Source of the DNA: Ornithinibacillus massiliensis
GTDB lineage: Bacteria; Bacillota; Bacilli; Bacillales; Amphibacillaceae
Direction: 5' to 3'
DNA: 64,000 nt
Assembly (NCBI RefSeq): GCF_018310345.1
Contig: NZ_JAGXBY010000002.1
Span: 744,001-808,000, forward strand
A program made the translations under genes and the position numbers. Shown here one piece after another: positions 46,931 through 54,780 of the stretch (position 1 is the stretch's first letter; the number at the start of each line of letters is the position of its first letter). Below the pieces are notes generated by a model. The model searched no databases, was not told where the DNA came from, and saw nothing but the letters and a program-made list of their open reading frames with translations.

Positions 46931-47515
46931 ATGTTTAAAAAAATTCCCTTGTTCGTGCTATTTGGTTCCATTCTCTTGTTAGCTGCATGTGGCGGCAAAC
47001 CTGAAGGTGATTTCTCTATAGACGTAAAGGACTTTACCTACACAAACCAAGATGGTGAACAAGTAAGTAAAAATGATTTTGAAGGTAAAATCTGGATTGC
47101 CGATTTCATTTATACAACCTGCTTAACCGAATGCCCTCAAATGACCTATAACAAGCAAAGAATTGAAAAGGCTTTAAAAGAAGAAGGTATTGAGGAAGTT
47201 GAATTTGTTTCCTTCAGTATAGATCCTGAAGTTGATACACCTGAAGTACTAAAAGAATATGGAGAAGTCCGGGGAATTGATTTCGCAAATGGTAATTGGA
47301 CGTTTTTAACCGGTTATGATTATGATACGATTAGGGAATTTGCGGTTTCCTCTTTTAAGACAATTGCTGAGGATATGAATGATGGTACATATGCACATGG
47401 TGTATCATTAACTATTGTAAACCCTGAAGGAAAAGCTATTAAGCAATATAATGGAATGTATTTAACAGAAGAAGAAATTGAAGAAGTTGTTGAATTCATT
47501 GATAGCATGTTATAA
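46931..47515 (+). CDS. SCO1/SenC family copper chaperone lipoprotein
   Basis: A 194-residue lipoprotein (lipobox LAAC, Cys20) with a thioredoxin-like fold. The copper site is CLTEC (Cys64/Cys68) with the distal His in YAHGVS. B. subtilis BsSco (YpmQ) delivers copper to or reduces the CuA site of cytochrome oxidase subunit II; the matching subunit, CtaC, is in this window. The ATG at 46931 has GGAGG eight bases before. A GAAGCCG/CGGCTTC hairpin lies over the stop. Confidence 0.93.
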   Translation: MFKKIPLFVLFGSILLLAACGGKPEGDFSIDVKDFTYTNQDGEQVSKNDFEGKIWIADFIYTTCLTECPQMTYNKQRIEKALKEEGIEEVEFVSFSIDPEVDTPEVLKEYGEVRGIDFANGNWTFLTGYDYDTIREFAVSSFKTIAEDMNDGTYAHGVSLTIVNPEGKAIKQYNGMYLTEEEIEEVVEFIDSML

Positions 47516-47545
47516 GAAGCCGAGACCCGGCTTCTTCATTTATTA
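47515..47545 (+). terminator. Possible terminator after the Sco gene
   Basis: GAAGCCG pairs with CGGCTTC over a 5-base loop, followed by a T-rich but broken tail. Confidence 0.6.
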
Positions 47546-47615
47546 ATTGAAAGTGGACAAGCTTTGCGATACTATAAAAAGAAATACAAGAGGAAGATGG
47601 AAAGGAGGTTTGTCG

Positions 47616-48086
47616 ATGCCAAATAGTGAAACGGTTTCTTTGCGTGATTTGGCCAGAGCTATTTATACGGTTAATCGTCATGCCAAAACTGCTCCCGAAC
47701 CACAACATCTATACTTCATTAAGAAAGAAACCATTAAACAATTATTAAAGGAAAAACGGGCAAAAAAAATCGGGTTGCATTTCTCCGATCATCCCAAACT
47801 TAGTAACCAGCATTCAACCCTCTTAGTTAAGGTGGATGACTATTACTTTCATATCCCTCCAACGAAGGAAGACTTCCAGGAACTTAAACATTTAGGATCA
47901 CTCGATCAAAATTATCGAAATCCCCAAACAAAAATGTCATTATCACAAGCAAAGAAAATAATCTATCAATATATTGACTATAAACCAGTCAATCATAAGC
48001 AAAAAAGAAGACAATACAATTCCTCTTACTTTACGCCGTCTTCTTTAGGTAAAATGGAATGGCCACCTAAGAAAAACTTTCGATGA
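47616..48086 (+). CDS. ykyB: YkyB-like protein
   Basis: A 156-residue basic soluble protein of the YkyB family, function unknown. Family stretches are LARAIYTVNRHAKTAPEPQH, LYFIKKETIKQLL and IGLHFSDHPKLSNQ. The ATG at 47616 has AAAGGAGG seven bases upstream; the longer frame begins before that site. Its place near patA matches B. subtilis. Confidence 0.85.
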   Translation: MPNSETVSLRDLARAIYTVNRHAKTAPEPQHLYFIKKETIKQLLKEKRAKKIGLHFSDHPKLSNQHSTLLVKVDDYYFHIPPTKEDFQELKHLGSLDQNYRNPQTKMSLSQAKKIIYQYIDYKPVNHKQKRRQYNSSYFTPSSLGKMEWPPKKNFR

Positions 48087-48232
48087 GTTTATAATATCCA
48101 TAAACAGAGCAATCCTCATAGTGAGAACTATGAGGATTTTTGGTTTCGTTGGATTTAGCATAACTTTTAGAAAATATGATTTGATAATAGAATTTATTAA
48201 TTTATTCTTTACGAGCAGGCCAAACTAAATTT

Positions 48233-48402
48233 CGCGCGGCTTTACTTACCTTTCGCGCGACAAAAACTACACTTCGCGAGTCCTTGCCACTCCCGCGCGA
48301 TTTCTGCCTCCTGACGCGCGATTTCTCTTCTTCCCCGCAACTTCTGCCTCCTGTCGCACTATTGTTTTACTTTCCGTACGACATCCTCCACCGCACGCGC
48401 GA
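48233..48402. repeat. Degenerate ~21-bp GC-rich tandem repeat
   Basis: A CGCGCGA-type box recurs at 48233, 48254, 48275, 48294, 48315, 48336, 48355, 48375 and 48396, that is with spacing 21, 21, 19, 21, 21, 19, 20 and 21. Between boxes the sequence is pyrimidine rich (e.g. TTTCTGCCTCCTGA). The array is far richer in G and C than its surroundings. It lies between ykyB and the convergent 120-residue gene. The frame reading across it has no ribosome binding site. Function unknown. Confidence 0.75.
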
Positions 48403-48432
48403 ATATAGTGCTCCCTATGTAACACGTCTCTT

Positions 48433-48795
48433 CTATACTTTCTTCCTCCTCTGTTTCATTCCCTTAAATACATGCATTACACATAACACAAGACCGAATA
48501 TCGCTAATACTTGTAAGGAGATTTTAAACAATTCATAAGTTAACATTTCTATATCGCCTATAAATAACACCACTATAAAGAAAATGACGATAAATGCTAG
48601 ACCGCTTAGTATGTAATTTAATAGCCTTTCAGATTTTAATGATATGAGAATTAGAGCAATTGGTCGTATAATAAAATAACAACCTAGAATTCCCAAAAAA
48701 ATGAACAGCGTAAAAAAAGCCTCTTCTGATATTCCAAAAGATTGTAATTGTGATATATTGATCCAATTTATTCCCCAGATATATTCCATCAACAT
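48433..48795 (-). CDS. Small integral membrane protein, unknown
   Basis: A 120-residue protein with about three hydrophobic segments (near 26-52, 62-82 and 90-110) and a basic end (MKQRRKKV). AGAGGTG lies eight bases before the ATG. No family is recognised. It converges toward ykyB across the repeat array and diverges from the EamA gene. Confidence 0.65.
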   Translation of the reverse strand: MLMEYIWGINWINISQLQSFGISEEAFFTLFIFLGILGCYFIIRPIALILISLKSERLLNYILSGLAFIVIFFIVVLFIGDIEMLTYELFKISLQVLAIFGLVLCVMHVFKGMKQRRKKV

Positions 48796-48940
48796 CTACC
48801 ATTCACCTCTGCACCCTCTATTATTATCCATTCTAAACGAACTATGAGAAAACTATACTCCCCTTCTCTTATTTAGCTTATTTTTCACTAATTTTGCTAT
48901 AATTGATATAGTAATGAATCATGTAGAGGTGGTATGATGG

Positions 48941-49828
48941 TTGAATAAAGCAGTTATATGGATAATAGTAGGTGCAGCATTATGGGGGACCATTGGTTGG
49001 TTTGTAAAGAATTTATATATGTACGGTTTTACACCAATGGAAGTTGTCACACTTCGAGTAACATCAACTGCTATTCTTTTAGTAAGTTATGTATTATATC
49101 ATTCTCCTAAAGCATTAAAACTACATTCTTTTTCAGATGTAAAATACTTCATCGGTACAGGGATTTTTAGTATTATATTTTTTAATTACTGTATGTTCAT
49201 GGCCATTGATTTATCTACCATTCCAATTGCAACAGCTTTACTTTATACGGCTCCTGCCTTTGTTACCATCTTATCTTTTTTCTTATTCAAGGAAACTTTC
49301 ACAAGTCGAAAAGTACTCTCCCTGATGGGCACTATAGCTGGAACAAGCTTCGTAGTTGGACTGTTACCTAGCAATTTAAGTGCCATCCCATATCAAAGTA
49401 TTCTATTTGGAGTTGGCTCTGGTATTGGATATGCTTTATATAGTATTTTTAGCAAATACGCGTTAACCAAATATACTAGTCTAAGCATAACAGCCTTTAC
49501 ATTTATTATTGCTACCGTTACATTATTACCGTTCTTTCCCTATAGTGAAAAGCTAACAATATTAACGGAACCGGCGGTGCTTTTTTATGCGTTTGGACTA
49601 GGACTTTTTCCAACGGCTATTGCGTATATTGTCTATACACACGGCTTGAAAAAAACCGAAGCATCTAAGGCATCTATTCTATCAACCATTGAGCCGGTAG
49701 TTGCAACTTTTATCGGCATTTTAGTATTTCATGAATCGTTTACATTTGTACAGATGTTAGGTATGGCGCTTATTATAAGTTCGGTTATTCTCATGCAAAC
49801 CAACCCAAGAAAATCTTTACAAACTTAA
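48941..49828 (+). CDS. EamA-family (DMT) transporter
   Basis: A 295-residue protein with ten membrane segments in two EamA repeats (about 5-135 and 150-285), a drug/metabolite exporter family; substrate unknown. Typical features are GAALWGTIGWFVKNL at the start and GLFPTAIAYIVYTHGLKK with STIEPVVATFIG near the end. The start is TTG at 48941, with GAGGTGG upstream. It is followed after 29 bases by patA and may share its transcript. Confidence 0.9.
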   Translation: MNKAVIWIIVGAALWGTIGWFVKNLYMYGFTPMEVVTLRVTSTAILLVSYVLYHSPKALKLHSFSDVKYFIGTGIFSIIFFNYCMFMAIDLSTIPIATALLYTAPAFVTILSFFLFKETFTSRKVLSLMGTIAGTSFVVGLLPSNLSAIPYQSILFGVGSGIGYALYSIFSKYALTKYTSLSITAFTFIIATVTLLPFFPYSEKLTILTEPAVLFYAFGLGLFPTAIAYIVYTHGLKKTEASKASILSTIEPVVATFIGILVFHESFTFVQMLGMALIISSVILMQTNPRKSLQT

Positions 49829-49857
49829 CTAATCATCAAACAACCTGGAGGAAGACC

Positions 49858-51021
49858 ATGGAGCATTTATTAAATCAACAAGTTAAAACAATAGAAATAT
49901 CTGGAATACGAAAGTTCTTTAACATGGTAACAGATGTTGAGGATGTTGTGTCACTTACGATTGGGCAACCAGACTTCTATACCCCCGAACATATAAAGGA
50001 AGCTTCTATTAAAGCAGTAAAAACTAATAAAACGACCTACACGAGTAACGCTGGCATTATCGAATTAAGAAGGGCAATAGCACATTATTATGAAACGAAT
50101 TATCATGTTAGCTTCCATCCCGAAGATGAAATCATCGTTACTACGGGAGCATCCCAAGGGATAGATATTGTGCTTCGAACTATTTTAAATCCGGGTGACG
50201 AGGTAATACTCCCTGCTCCCATCTATCCTGGTTATGAGCCATTGATTACACTGGCAGGAGCGAAAACGGTTCATGTTGATACTTCTAACCACCAATTTAA
50301 AATGACGAAGGAGCTATTAAAGCAAGCTATAACAGATAACACAAAATGTATTGTTCTCCCCTATCCATCTAATCCTACTGGAGTCTCTTTAACTCATTCA
50401 GAATTAAAAGAGCTCGTAGACGTATTAAAAGACAAGAATATATTTATACTAGCTGATGAGATATATAGTGAATTAGTTTATGATTTTGACCATACATCAA
50501 TTGCGAGCTTTCAAGAAGTTGCAAATCGTACAATAGTCATTAACGGCGTTTCCAAATCTCATTCGATGACTGGATTTAGGATAGGTTATGTCCTTGCACC
50601 GAGATGGCTTACCGCACATCTATTAAAAGTTCATCAATACAATGTTGCTTGCGCCTCTTCTATCAGTCAATACGCAGCCTTGGAGGCCTTAACACACGGA
50701 ATTGATGATCCTCCAAAAATGAAAGAGGTTTATGTAAAAAGAAGAGATTATGTATATGATCGTTTTTCTAATATGGGGATTTCTGCTAACAAACCGAACG
50801 GAGCTTTCTATTTATTTCCGAATATTTCAAAGCCTGGTATGTCCTCCTTGGAATTAGGGGTAGACATAGTTAGAAAAGGGAAAGTAGCATTAGTACCAGG
50901 GGGAAGTTTTTCAGAGTATGGAGAGCAGTATATGAGGTTATCTTACGCATATGATTTCACCACTTTAGAAAAAGGCCTCAATCGTCTTGAGGAGTATTTC
51001 TATCGATATATTAAAGGCTAA
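49858..51021 (+). CDS. patA: N-acetyl-LL-diaminopimelate aminotransferase PatA
   Basis: A 387-residue class I PLP aminotransferase. The PLP lysine is in NGVSKSHSMTGFRIGY (about 228-243) and the carboxy-binding Arg near the end in YMRLSYA. PatA works between DapH and YkuR in the acetylase route to diaminopimelate, both encoded here. The place near ykyB matches B. subtilis patA. GGAGGA precedes the ATG. Other aromatic or methionine aminotransferases look similar, so specificity is inferred. Confidence 0.88.
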   Translation: MEHLLNQQVKTIEISGIRKFFNMVTDVEDVVSLTIGQPDFYTPEHIKEASIKAVKTNKTTYTSNAGIIELRRAIAHYYETNYHVSFHPEDEIIVTTGASQGIDIVLRTILNPGDEVILPAPIYPGYEPLITLAGAKTVHVDTSNHQFKMTKELLKQAITDNTKCIVLPYPSNPTGVSLTHSELKELVDVLKDKNIFILADEIYSELVYDFDHTSIASFQEVANRTIVINGVSKSHSMTGFRIGYVLAPRWLTAHLLKVHQYNVACASSISQYAALEALTHGIDDPPKMKEVYVKRRDYVYDRFSNMGISANKPNGAFYLFPNISKPGMSSLELGVDIVRKGKVALVPGGSFSEYGEQYMRLSYAYDFTTLEKGLNRLEEYFYRYIKG

Positions 51022-51028
51022 GTTTAGA

Positions 51029-51058
51029 TGGGATATTCATCACTTAGGATATCCCTCC
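51029..51058 (+). terminator. Weak hairpin after patA
   Basis: GGGATAT pairs with ATATCCC over a 13-base loop; no T run follows. Confidence 0.4.
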
Positions 51059-51075
51059 TATTAGCCACTTTATCC

Positions 51076-51249
51076 TTATCTGGTCATATTCTTTTCATTT
51101 TTCACTTTTTCATAGATATTTAATAATCGATCTAGCTCTTGACTAAGTGCTATGGATTCTAAACTTGTTATTCCTTGCGTTAAGGCAACAGAACTCATTT
51201 TATTACGTAATTTTTCTATTTCTTTTAGGAGCTTGTCTGTTTCACACAA
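51076..51249 (-). CDS. Spo0E-like aspartyl-phosphate phosphatase
   Basis: A peptide of about 57 residues with two helices and the Spo0E family motif SQELDRLLN. Spo0E proteins remove phosphate from Spo0A and delay sporulation. The exact start is uncertain: AAAGGAGG lies before several TTG codons, and the one at 51249 has the better spacing. A short single gene between convergent patA and the divergent signal peptidase gene. Confidence 0.85.
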   Translation of the reverse strand: MCETDKLLKEIEKLRNKMSSVALTQGITSLESIALSQELDRLLNIYEKVKNEKNMTR

Positions 51250-51429
51250 AATTAACAAAACCTCCTTTTCTATTTCTATTAATTTAGCATAAATAGGCTT
51301 TTTTTAACAATGAAATACCAACTCTTTTTTAAGTATCAAAAATTTACACTGATTTACCTTTATTCTTGCTATAATAAATATAGCTGAAATACATAATAGA
51401 ACTTTTTTTAGTTGAAAGGAATGTCTTCT

Positions 51430-51954
51430 TTGACCGAAGTAAAACAAAAAAATGAATGGAAAGAATGGGGCAAAGCAATATTAATTGCCGTTGTTCTAGC
51501 CTTCTTATTACGCACATTTGTATTCGCAACTTCCATCGTAGAAGGTGATAGCATGGACCCTACGCTTCAAGATGGAGAGCGTGTTATATTTAATAAATTT
51601 GTTTATTTGATTAACGAACCAAATCGTGGAGACATTGTAATTATTCATCGTCCTGAGAAGAATTACGTAAAAAGAATTATAGGGTTACCTGGTGAAACAA
51701 TTGAGATTAAGGACCATAAATTATACATCAATAATAAGCTTCATAATCAAACGTTTCTAACAGAGGATGCTAAGAATCACACGGGTAATTATGGTCCGAT
51801 TACAGTACCAAAAGGAAGATATTTTGTTATGGGGGATAACAGGTCCATCAGCAAAGATTCAAGAAATGGGCTTGGATTTATCATGGAAGATGAAATTATC
51901 GGTAGATCTGAGTTTATCTTTTATCCCTTTAATGAAATAGCGAAAACACGATAA
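51430..51954 (+). CDS. Type I signal peptidase
   Basis: A 174-residue S26 membrane peptidase that cuts signal peptides outside the membrane. One membrane segment (about 15-33), the catalytic Ser41 in GDSMDPT, Lys81 in YVKRIIGLPG, and box E MGDNRSISKDSR. This is the SipS/SipT type. The start is TTG at 51430, with AAAGG ten bases upstream; an ATG inside the region is too close. A strong terminator follows. Confidence 0.93.
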   Translation: MTEVKQKNEWKEWGKAILIAVVLAFLLRTFVFATSIVEGDSMDPTLQDGERVIFNKFVYLINEPNRGDIVIIHRPEKNYVKRIIGLPGETIEIKDHKLYINNKLHNQTFLTEDAKNHTGNYGPITVPKGRYFVMGDNRSISKDSRNGLGFIMEDEIIGRSEFIFYPFNEIAKTR

Positions 51955-51972
51955 ACCATAATTATGAAATAT

Positions 51973-52022
51973 GGAAGGTTGTCTTTTTAGTACATGGGCT
52001 AAAAAGACAACCTATTTTTTGT
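51973..52022 (+). terminator. Terminator after the signal peptidase gene
   Basis: AGGTTGTCTTTTTAG pairs with CTAAAAAGACAACCT over a short loop, followed by six T. Confidence 0.93.
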
Positions 52023-52025
52023 TTA

Positions 52026-52109
52026 TTATTTCTCGTTATCTAATATACAGCTTCCAATAAAGTACAATAAAATTACAAAACATAATATACCAAAGTATGT
52101 TTCAAACAT
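52026..52109 (-). CDS. 27-residue single-pass membrane peptide
   Basis: Starts MFETYFGILCFVILLYFIGS and ends CILDNEK: one hydrophobic helix with a short charged tail. A perfect AGGAGGTG lies seven bases before the ATG, so translation is likely. It lies opposite the terminator of the signal peptidase gene. No family is recognised. Confidence 0.55.
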   Translation of the reverse strand: MFETYFGILCFVILLYFIGSCILDNEK

Positions 52110-52278
52110 AGTGAAGCACCTCCTAGAATTTATTATATGTATTATTTCACTATTATAAAAATACACTAGCCTTTTATATCATACCACATATGCCCCCTAA
52201 TTAAAGAGAAATGTGATAAGATATATGTAAAAATAATGACGAAGTTAATCGAAATAAAAGAGAAAGCAGGTGAATATT

Positions 52279-53439
52279 TTGTTGCATTGCCCAAAATGTG
52301 GCTCCATCGTAAAAGAAGAGGAATTATACTGTGTAAGCTGTGGTGTAGAATTACCTAATGATATTCACTTACGTTCTATAAATAATAAGAAATTCAATAA
52401 AATATGGTTTATACCAATCATAACCATCTTCATCACGTTATTAGCCAATAATCTTTTTTATAATTTTCTACAAAATCAATCCTCACAAGCAATAAAGCAT
52501 TACGAGCTTGGAGCGAAGAGTCTTGAAGCAGGAGACTATGAAGCAGCAAACATGTATTTTACACTTGCCTTGAAAGAAAAGCCAAATTTTAATCAAGGTG
52601 AAGTTGCATTAGAGTTTATTCAAAAAACATCCGATATTACCTCTTTATTAGAGGAAGCTAATCAGGAATTAGAGAATAATGAATTTCAAACTGCACTTAC
52701 TTTAATTAGTCAAGCAGAATCATCTTTAACAAACTTCAATGGAATAGCAACCACTGATCTAGTAGATGAGATAGTATCTTTTCGTGATCATGTTAAAATC
52801 GAACAACTGAAAAGCATATTGAATCAAAATCCATCTGTTGATGAGTTGAAGGTATTACTTTGGGAAGCAGATGCGATAAAAAACAATGAAGCAACGGAAA
52901 TCACTGACACTATCCGGAACCAAATCGTTGAATTCATCTTCACAGAAGCCAGTAAACAACTAAGCGAAAATCAGTTCAGTGATGCTTTATTTATAGTGGA
53001 TGACGGGCTAAAGTATGCCCCAAATTCAGAAAAGCTCCAAAGTCTTAAAACAACAATAGAGAAAGAGAAGGTTTCATTTGAGGTTACACAACAGCAGCGT
53101 ATTCAACAGGCAATCGATACAGCTGAAGAGGAACGAGAAATGAACGAAACAGATGCTATTGAATTAACATCAATTAAACTGGAAAATGATGACCATGGGA
53201 ACTTAGTAGTTAAAGGTGAAGTAACGAGTGTGGCAACCATTCCAATTAGTTCCATTCAAGTTGAATATTCCCTACTGACGAAGGATACAGAATTTCTCTC
53301 GAATAGTGTTTACGTTTATCCAGATACTCTATATCCTAATGAAAATGGAAAATTTGAATTTACCCATTATGATATAGGCAAGGATGTTAAGAAATTCGAT
53401 GTCAAGGTATCCAAAATCACCTGGTATACAAATTATTAA
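52279..53439 (+). CDS. Zinc-ribbon, membrane, TPR-like protein
   Basis: A 386-residue protein: an amino zinc ribbon (CPKCG and CVSCG, about 4-24), one membrane helix (about 42-60), a helical region with TPR-like repeats (YELGAKSLEAGDYEAANMYF, about 75-270) and a beta-rich carboxy domain (about 285-385) of the extracellular FxLYD-like kind. The ribbon would be in the cytoplasm and the rest outside. The start is TTG at 52279 after GCAGGTG. It ends 21 bases before the HtrA-like gene, so they are probably one operon. Confidence 0.75.
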   Translation: MLHCPKCGSIVKEEELYCVSCGVELPNDIHLRSINNKKFNKIWFIPIITIFITLLANNLFYNFLQNQSSQAIKHYELGAKSLEAGDYEAANMYFTLALKEKPNFNQGEVALEFIQKTSDITSLLEEANQELENNEFQTALTLISQAESSLTNFNGIATTDLVDEIVSFRDHVKIEQLKSILNQNPSVDELKVLLWEADAIKNNEATEITDTIRNQIVEFIFTEASKQLSENQFSDALFIVDDGLKYAPNSEKLQSLKTTIEKEKVSFEVTQQQRIQQAIDTAEEEREMNETDAIELTSIKLENDDHGNLVVKGEVTSVATIPISSIQVEYSLLTKDTEFLSNSVYVYPDTLYPNENGKFEFTHYDIGKDVKKFDVKVSKITWYTNY

Positions 53440-53460
53440 ATACTCTATTGGAGTGAAACT

Positions 53461-54606
53461 ATGTTACAAAATAAAAGAAAATTCCCGATAATCATTACGA
53501 CTATTATAATCGTTATTGGTATTGCTACGTCAATTTATCTTTATATATCTTGGCAATCAGAGCCATTAGTAATAAATAATCCTGCCATTAGTAAAGTGCA
53601 AACTGACAATGAAACGGTTGACTTAAAGACGATTATTCACGAGGCAGAGAAAAATGTCGTCCAAATTGAAGCTAAGAATGATTCCCAAACCCTAACCGGT
53701 TCAGGATTTCTTTATAATGAAAAAGGCGATATCATAACAAATGCACACGTTATTAAACAGGCAGATACAATATATGTCCGAACTGCCAATGCCCGTGTCT
53801 ACCCTGCTGCTGTCATTGGAATCGGTGAAGAAACCGATATAGCGGTTATACGTGTACCTCAGCTAGCAGGGGAAAAAGGTCTCTCTATAGAGAAAGATCA
53901 ATTAGCTGAACTTGGTGATGAAGTAATCGCGTTAGGAAGCCCTCATGGATTTCAAAATACCGTTACACTTGGCATTATCTCAGGTAGTGAACGTAACTTC
54001 TATGTAGAAGGTTACGATTATAAAAATGCCTATCAAATCTCTGCTCCAATCACACATGGTAATAGTGGCGGTCCCTTAATTAATCGCAACAGTGGCAAAG
54101 TGATTGGAATAAATTCTGTTGGAACTGAAGACGGAACCATTGGCTTTAGTATACCTATTGTTGATGTCATTCAAGAGATTGAAGGCTGGTCAAAGGAAGC
54201 TCAAAATAGTGAATTGACCTATACAAGTACAGAGGATTTACTTAATTCGATTAATCCCGAGCAAATGAAGCAGGATGCGGAATATGTGATGGAGTACTTT
54301 ATCGATAGTATTACGATTCGCGATTATGTCGCTGCATATTCACTACTCGGTGATTCCATTCAATCTACGACCTCTTACGCTAGTTTTCGTGAAGATTATA
54401 TCCAAATAGTAGATGTTAACTATACCCACCAGTCGACTTCTATTTTGGATAGCAATCATGCATCTGTTCTAGTAGATGTTACATTAACCCAAAATAAACC
54501 AAACGAAGAGGAACAGTTAGAAGAACAAATCCAATATGAATTTACCATCGGGTATGAAAATGACCAGTTGAAGATTATAGGAATTGACTATCAAGAACAA
54601 GATTAA
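53461..54606 (+). CDS. Membrane-anchored HtrA-like serine protease without PDZ
   Basis: A 381-residue protein with one membrane anchor (about 9-31), a trypsin-like domain (about 55-240) with catalytic His96 (TNAHVIK), Asp126 (ETDIAVIRV) and Ser202 (HGNSGGPLI), and a carboxy domain (about 255-375) that looks like an NTF2-like/DUF4878-type fold instead of the usual PDZ. The active site faces outside. GGAGTG lies upstream. Likely works with the zinc-ribbon protein before it, perhaps in envelope quality control; this is inferred. Confidence 0.85.
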   Translation: MLQNKRKFPIIITTIIIVIGIATSIYLYISWQSEPLVINNPAISKVQTDNETVDLKTIIHEAEKNVVQIEAKNDSQTLTGSGFLYNEKGDIITNAHVIKQADTIYVRTANARVYPAAVIGIGEETDIAVIRVPQLAGEKGLSIEKDQLAELGDEVIALGSPHGFQNTVTLGIISGSERNFYVEGYDYKNAYQISAPITHGNSGGPLINRNSGKVIGINSVGTEDGTIGFSIPIVDVIQEIEGWSKEAQNSELTYTSTEDLLNSINPEQMKQDAEYVMEYFIDSITIRDYVAAYSLLGDSIQSTTSYASFREDYIQIVDVNYTHQSTSILDSNHASVLVDVTLTQNKPNEEEQLEEQIQYEFTIGYENDQLKIIGIDYQEQD

Positions 54607-54609
54607 TCA

Positions 54610-54671
54610 TAAGAAAAAACAGCACAATCACTCCTCTTCTAACGATTGTGTGTGTGTTAGTTTTTTCTTAT
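54610..54671 (+). terminator. Terminator after the protease gene
   Basis: AAGAAAAAAC pairs with GTTTTTTCTT, enclosing ACAATC/GATTGT. Confidence 0.75.
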
Positions 54672-54712
54672 GATCCAGCTTTCGGAATGTATTTTTTTTA
54701 CTTTCCTATCTA

Positions 54713-54774
54713 TCAAGAAGGAAGACCACGGAGCTCTTTAATCATGATCACGAAGCTCCGAGGTCTTCCTTCTA
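54713..54774 (-). terminator. Long hairpin after the GGDEF-EAL gene
   Basis: AGAAGGAAGACC.CGGAGCT pairs with AGCTCCG.GGTCTTCCTTCT over an 17-base loop. No T run follows on either strand; it may stabilise or end the leftward message. Confidence 0.6.
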
Positions 54775-54780
54775 TCTTAA

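Noticed and set aside
47547..47615. Longer amino end for YkyB
   Set aside because: The AAAGGAGG site lies inside this extension, and family similarity begins after the ATG at 47616.
48233..48402. CRISPR array
   Set aside because: Units of 19-21 bases with short degenerate boxes and no unique spacers of usual length; no cas genes nearby.
48284..48538. 84-codon plus-strand frame
   Set aside because: It reads through the CGCGCG repeat array and into the end of the minus-strand membrane gene; no ribosome binding site.
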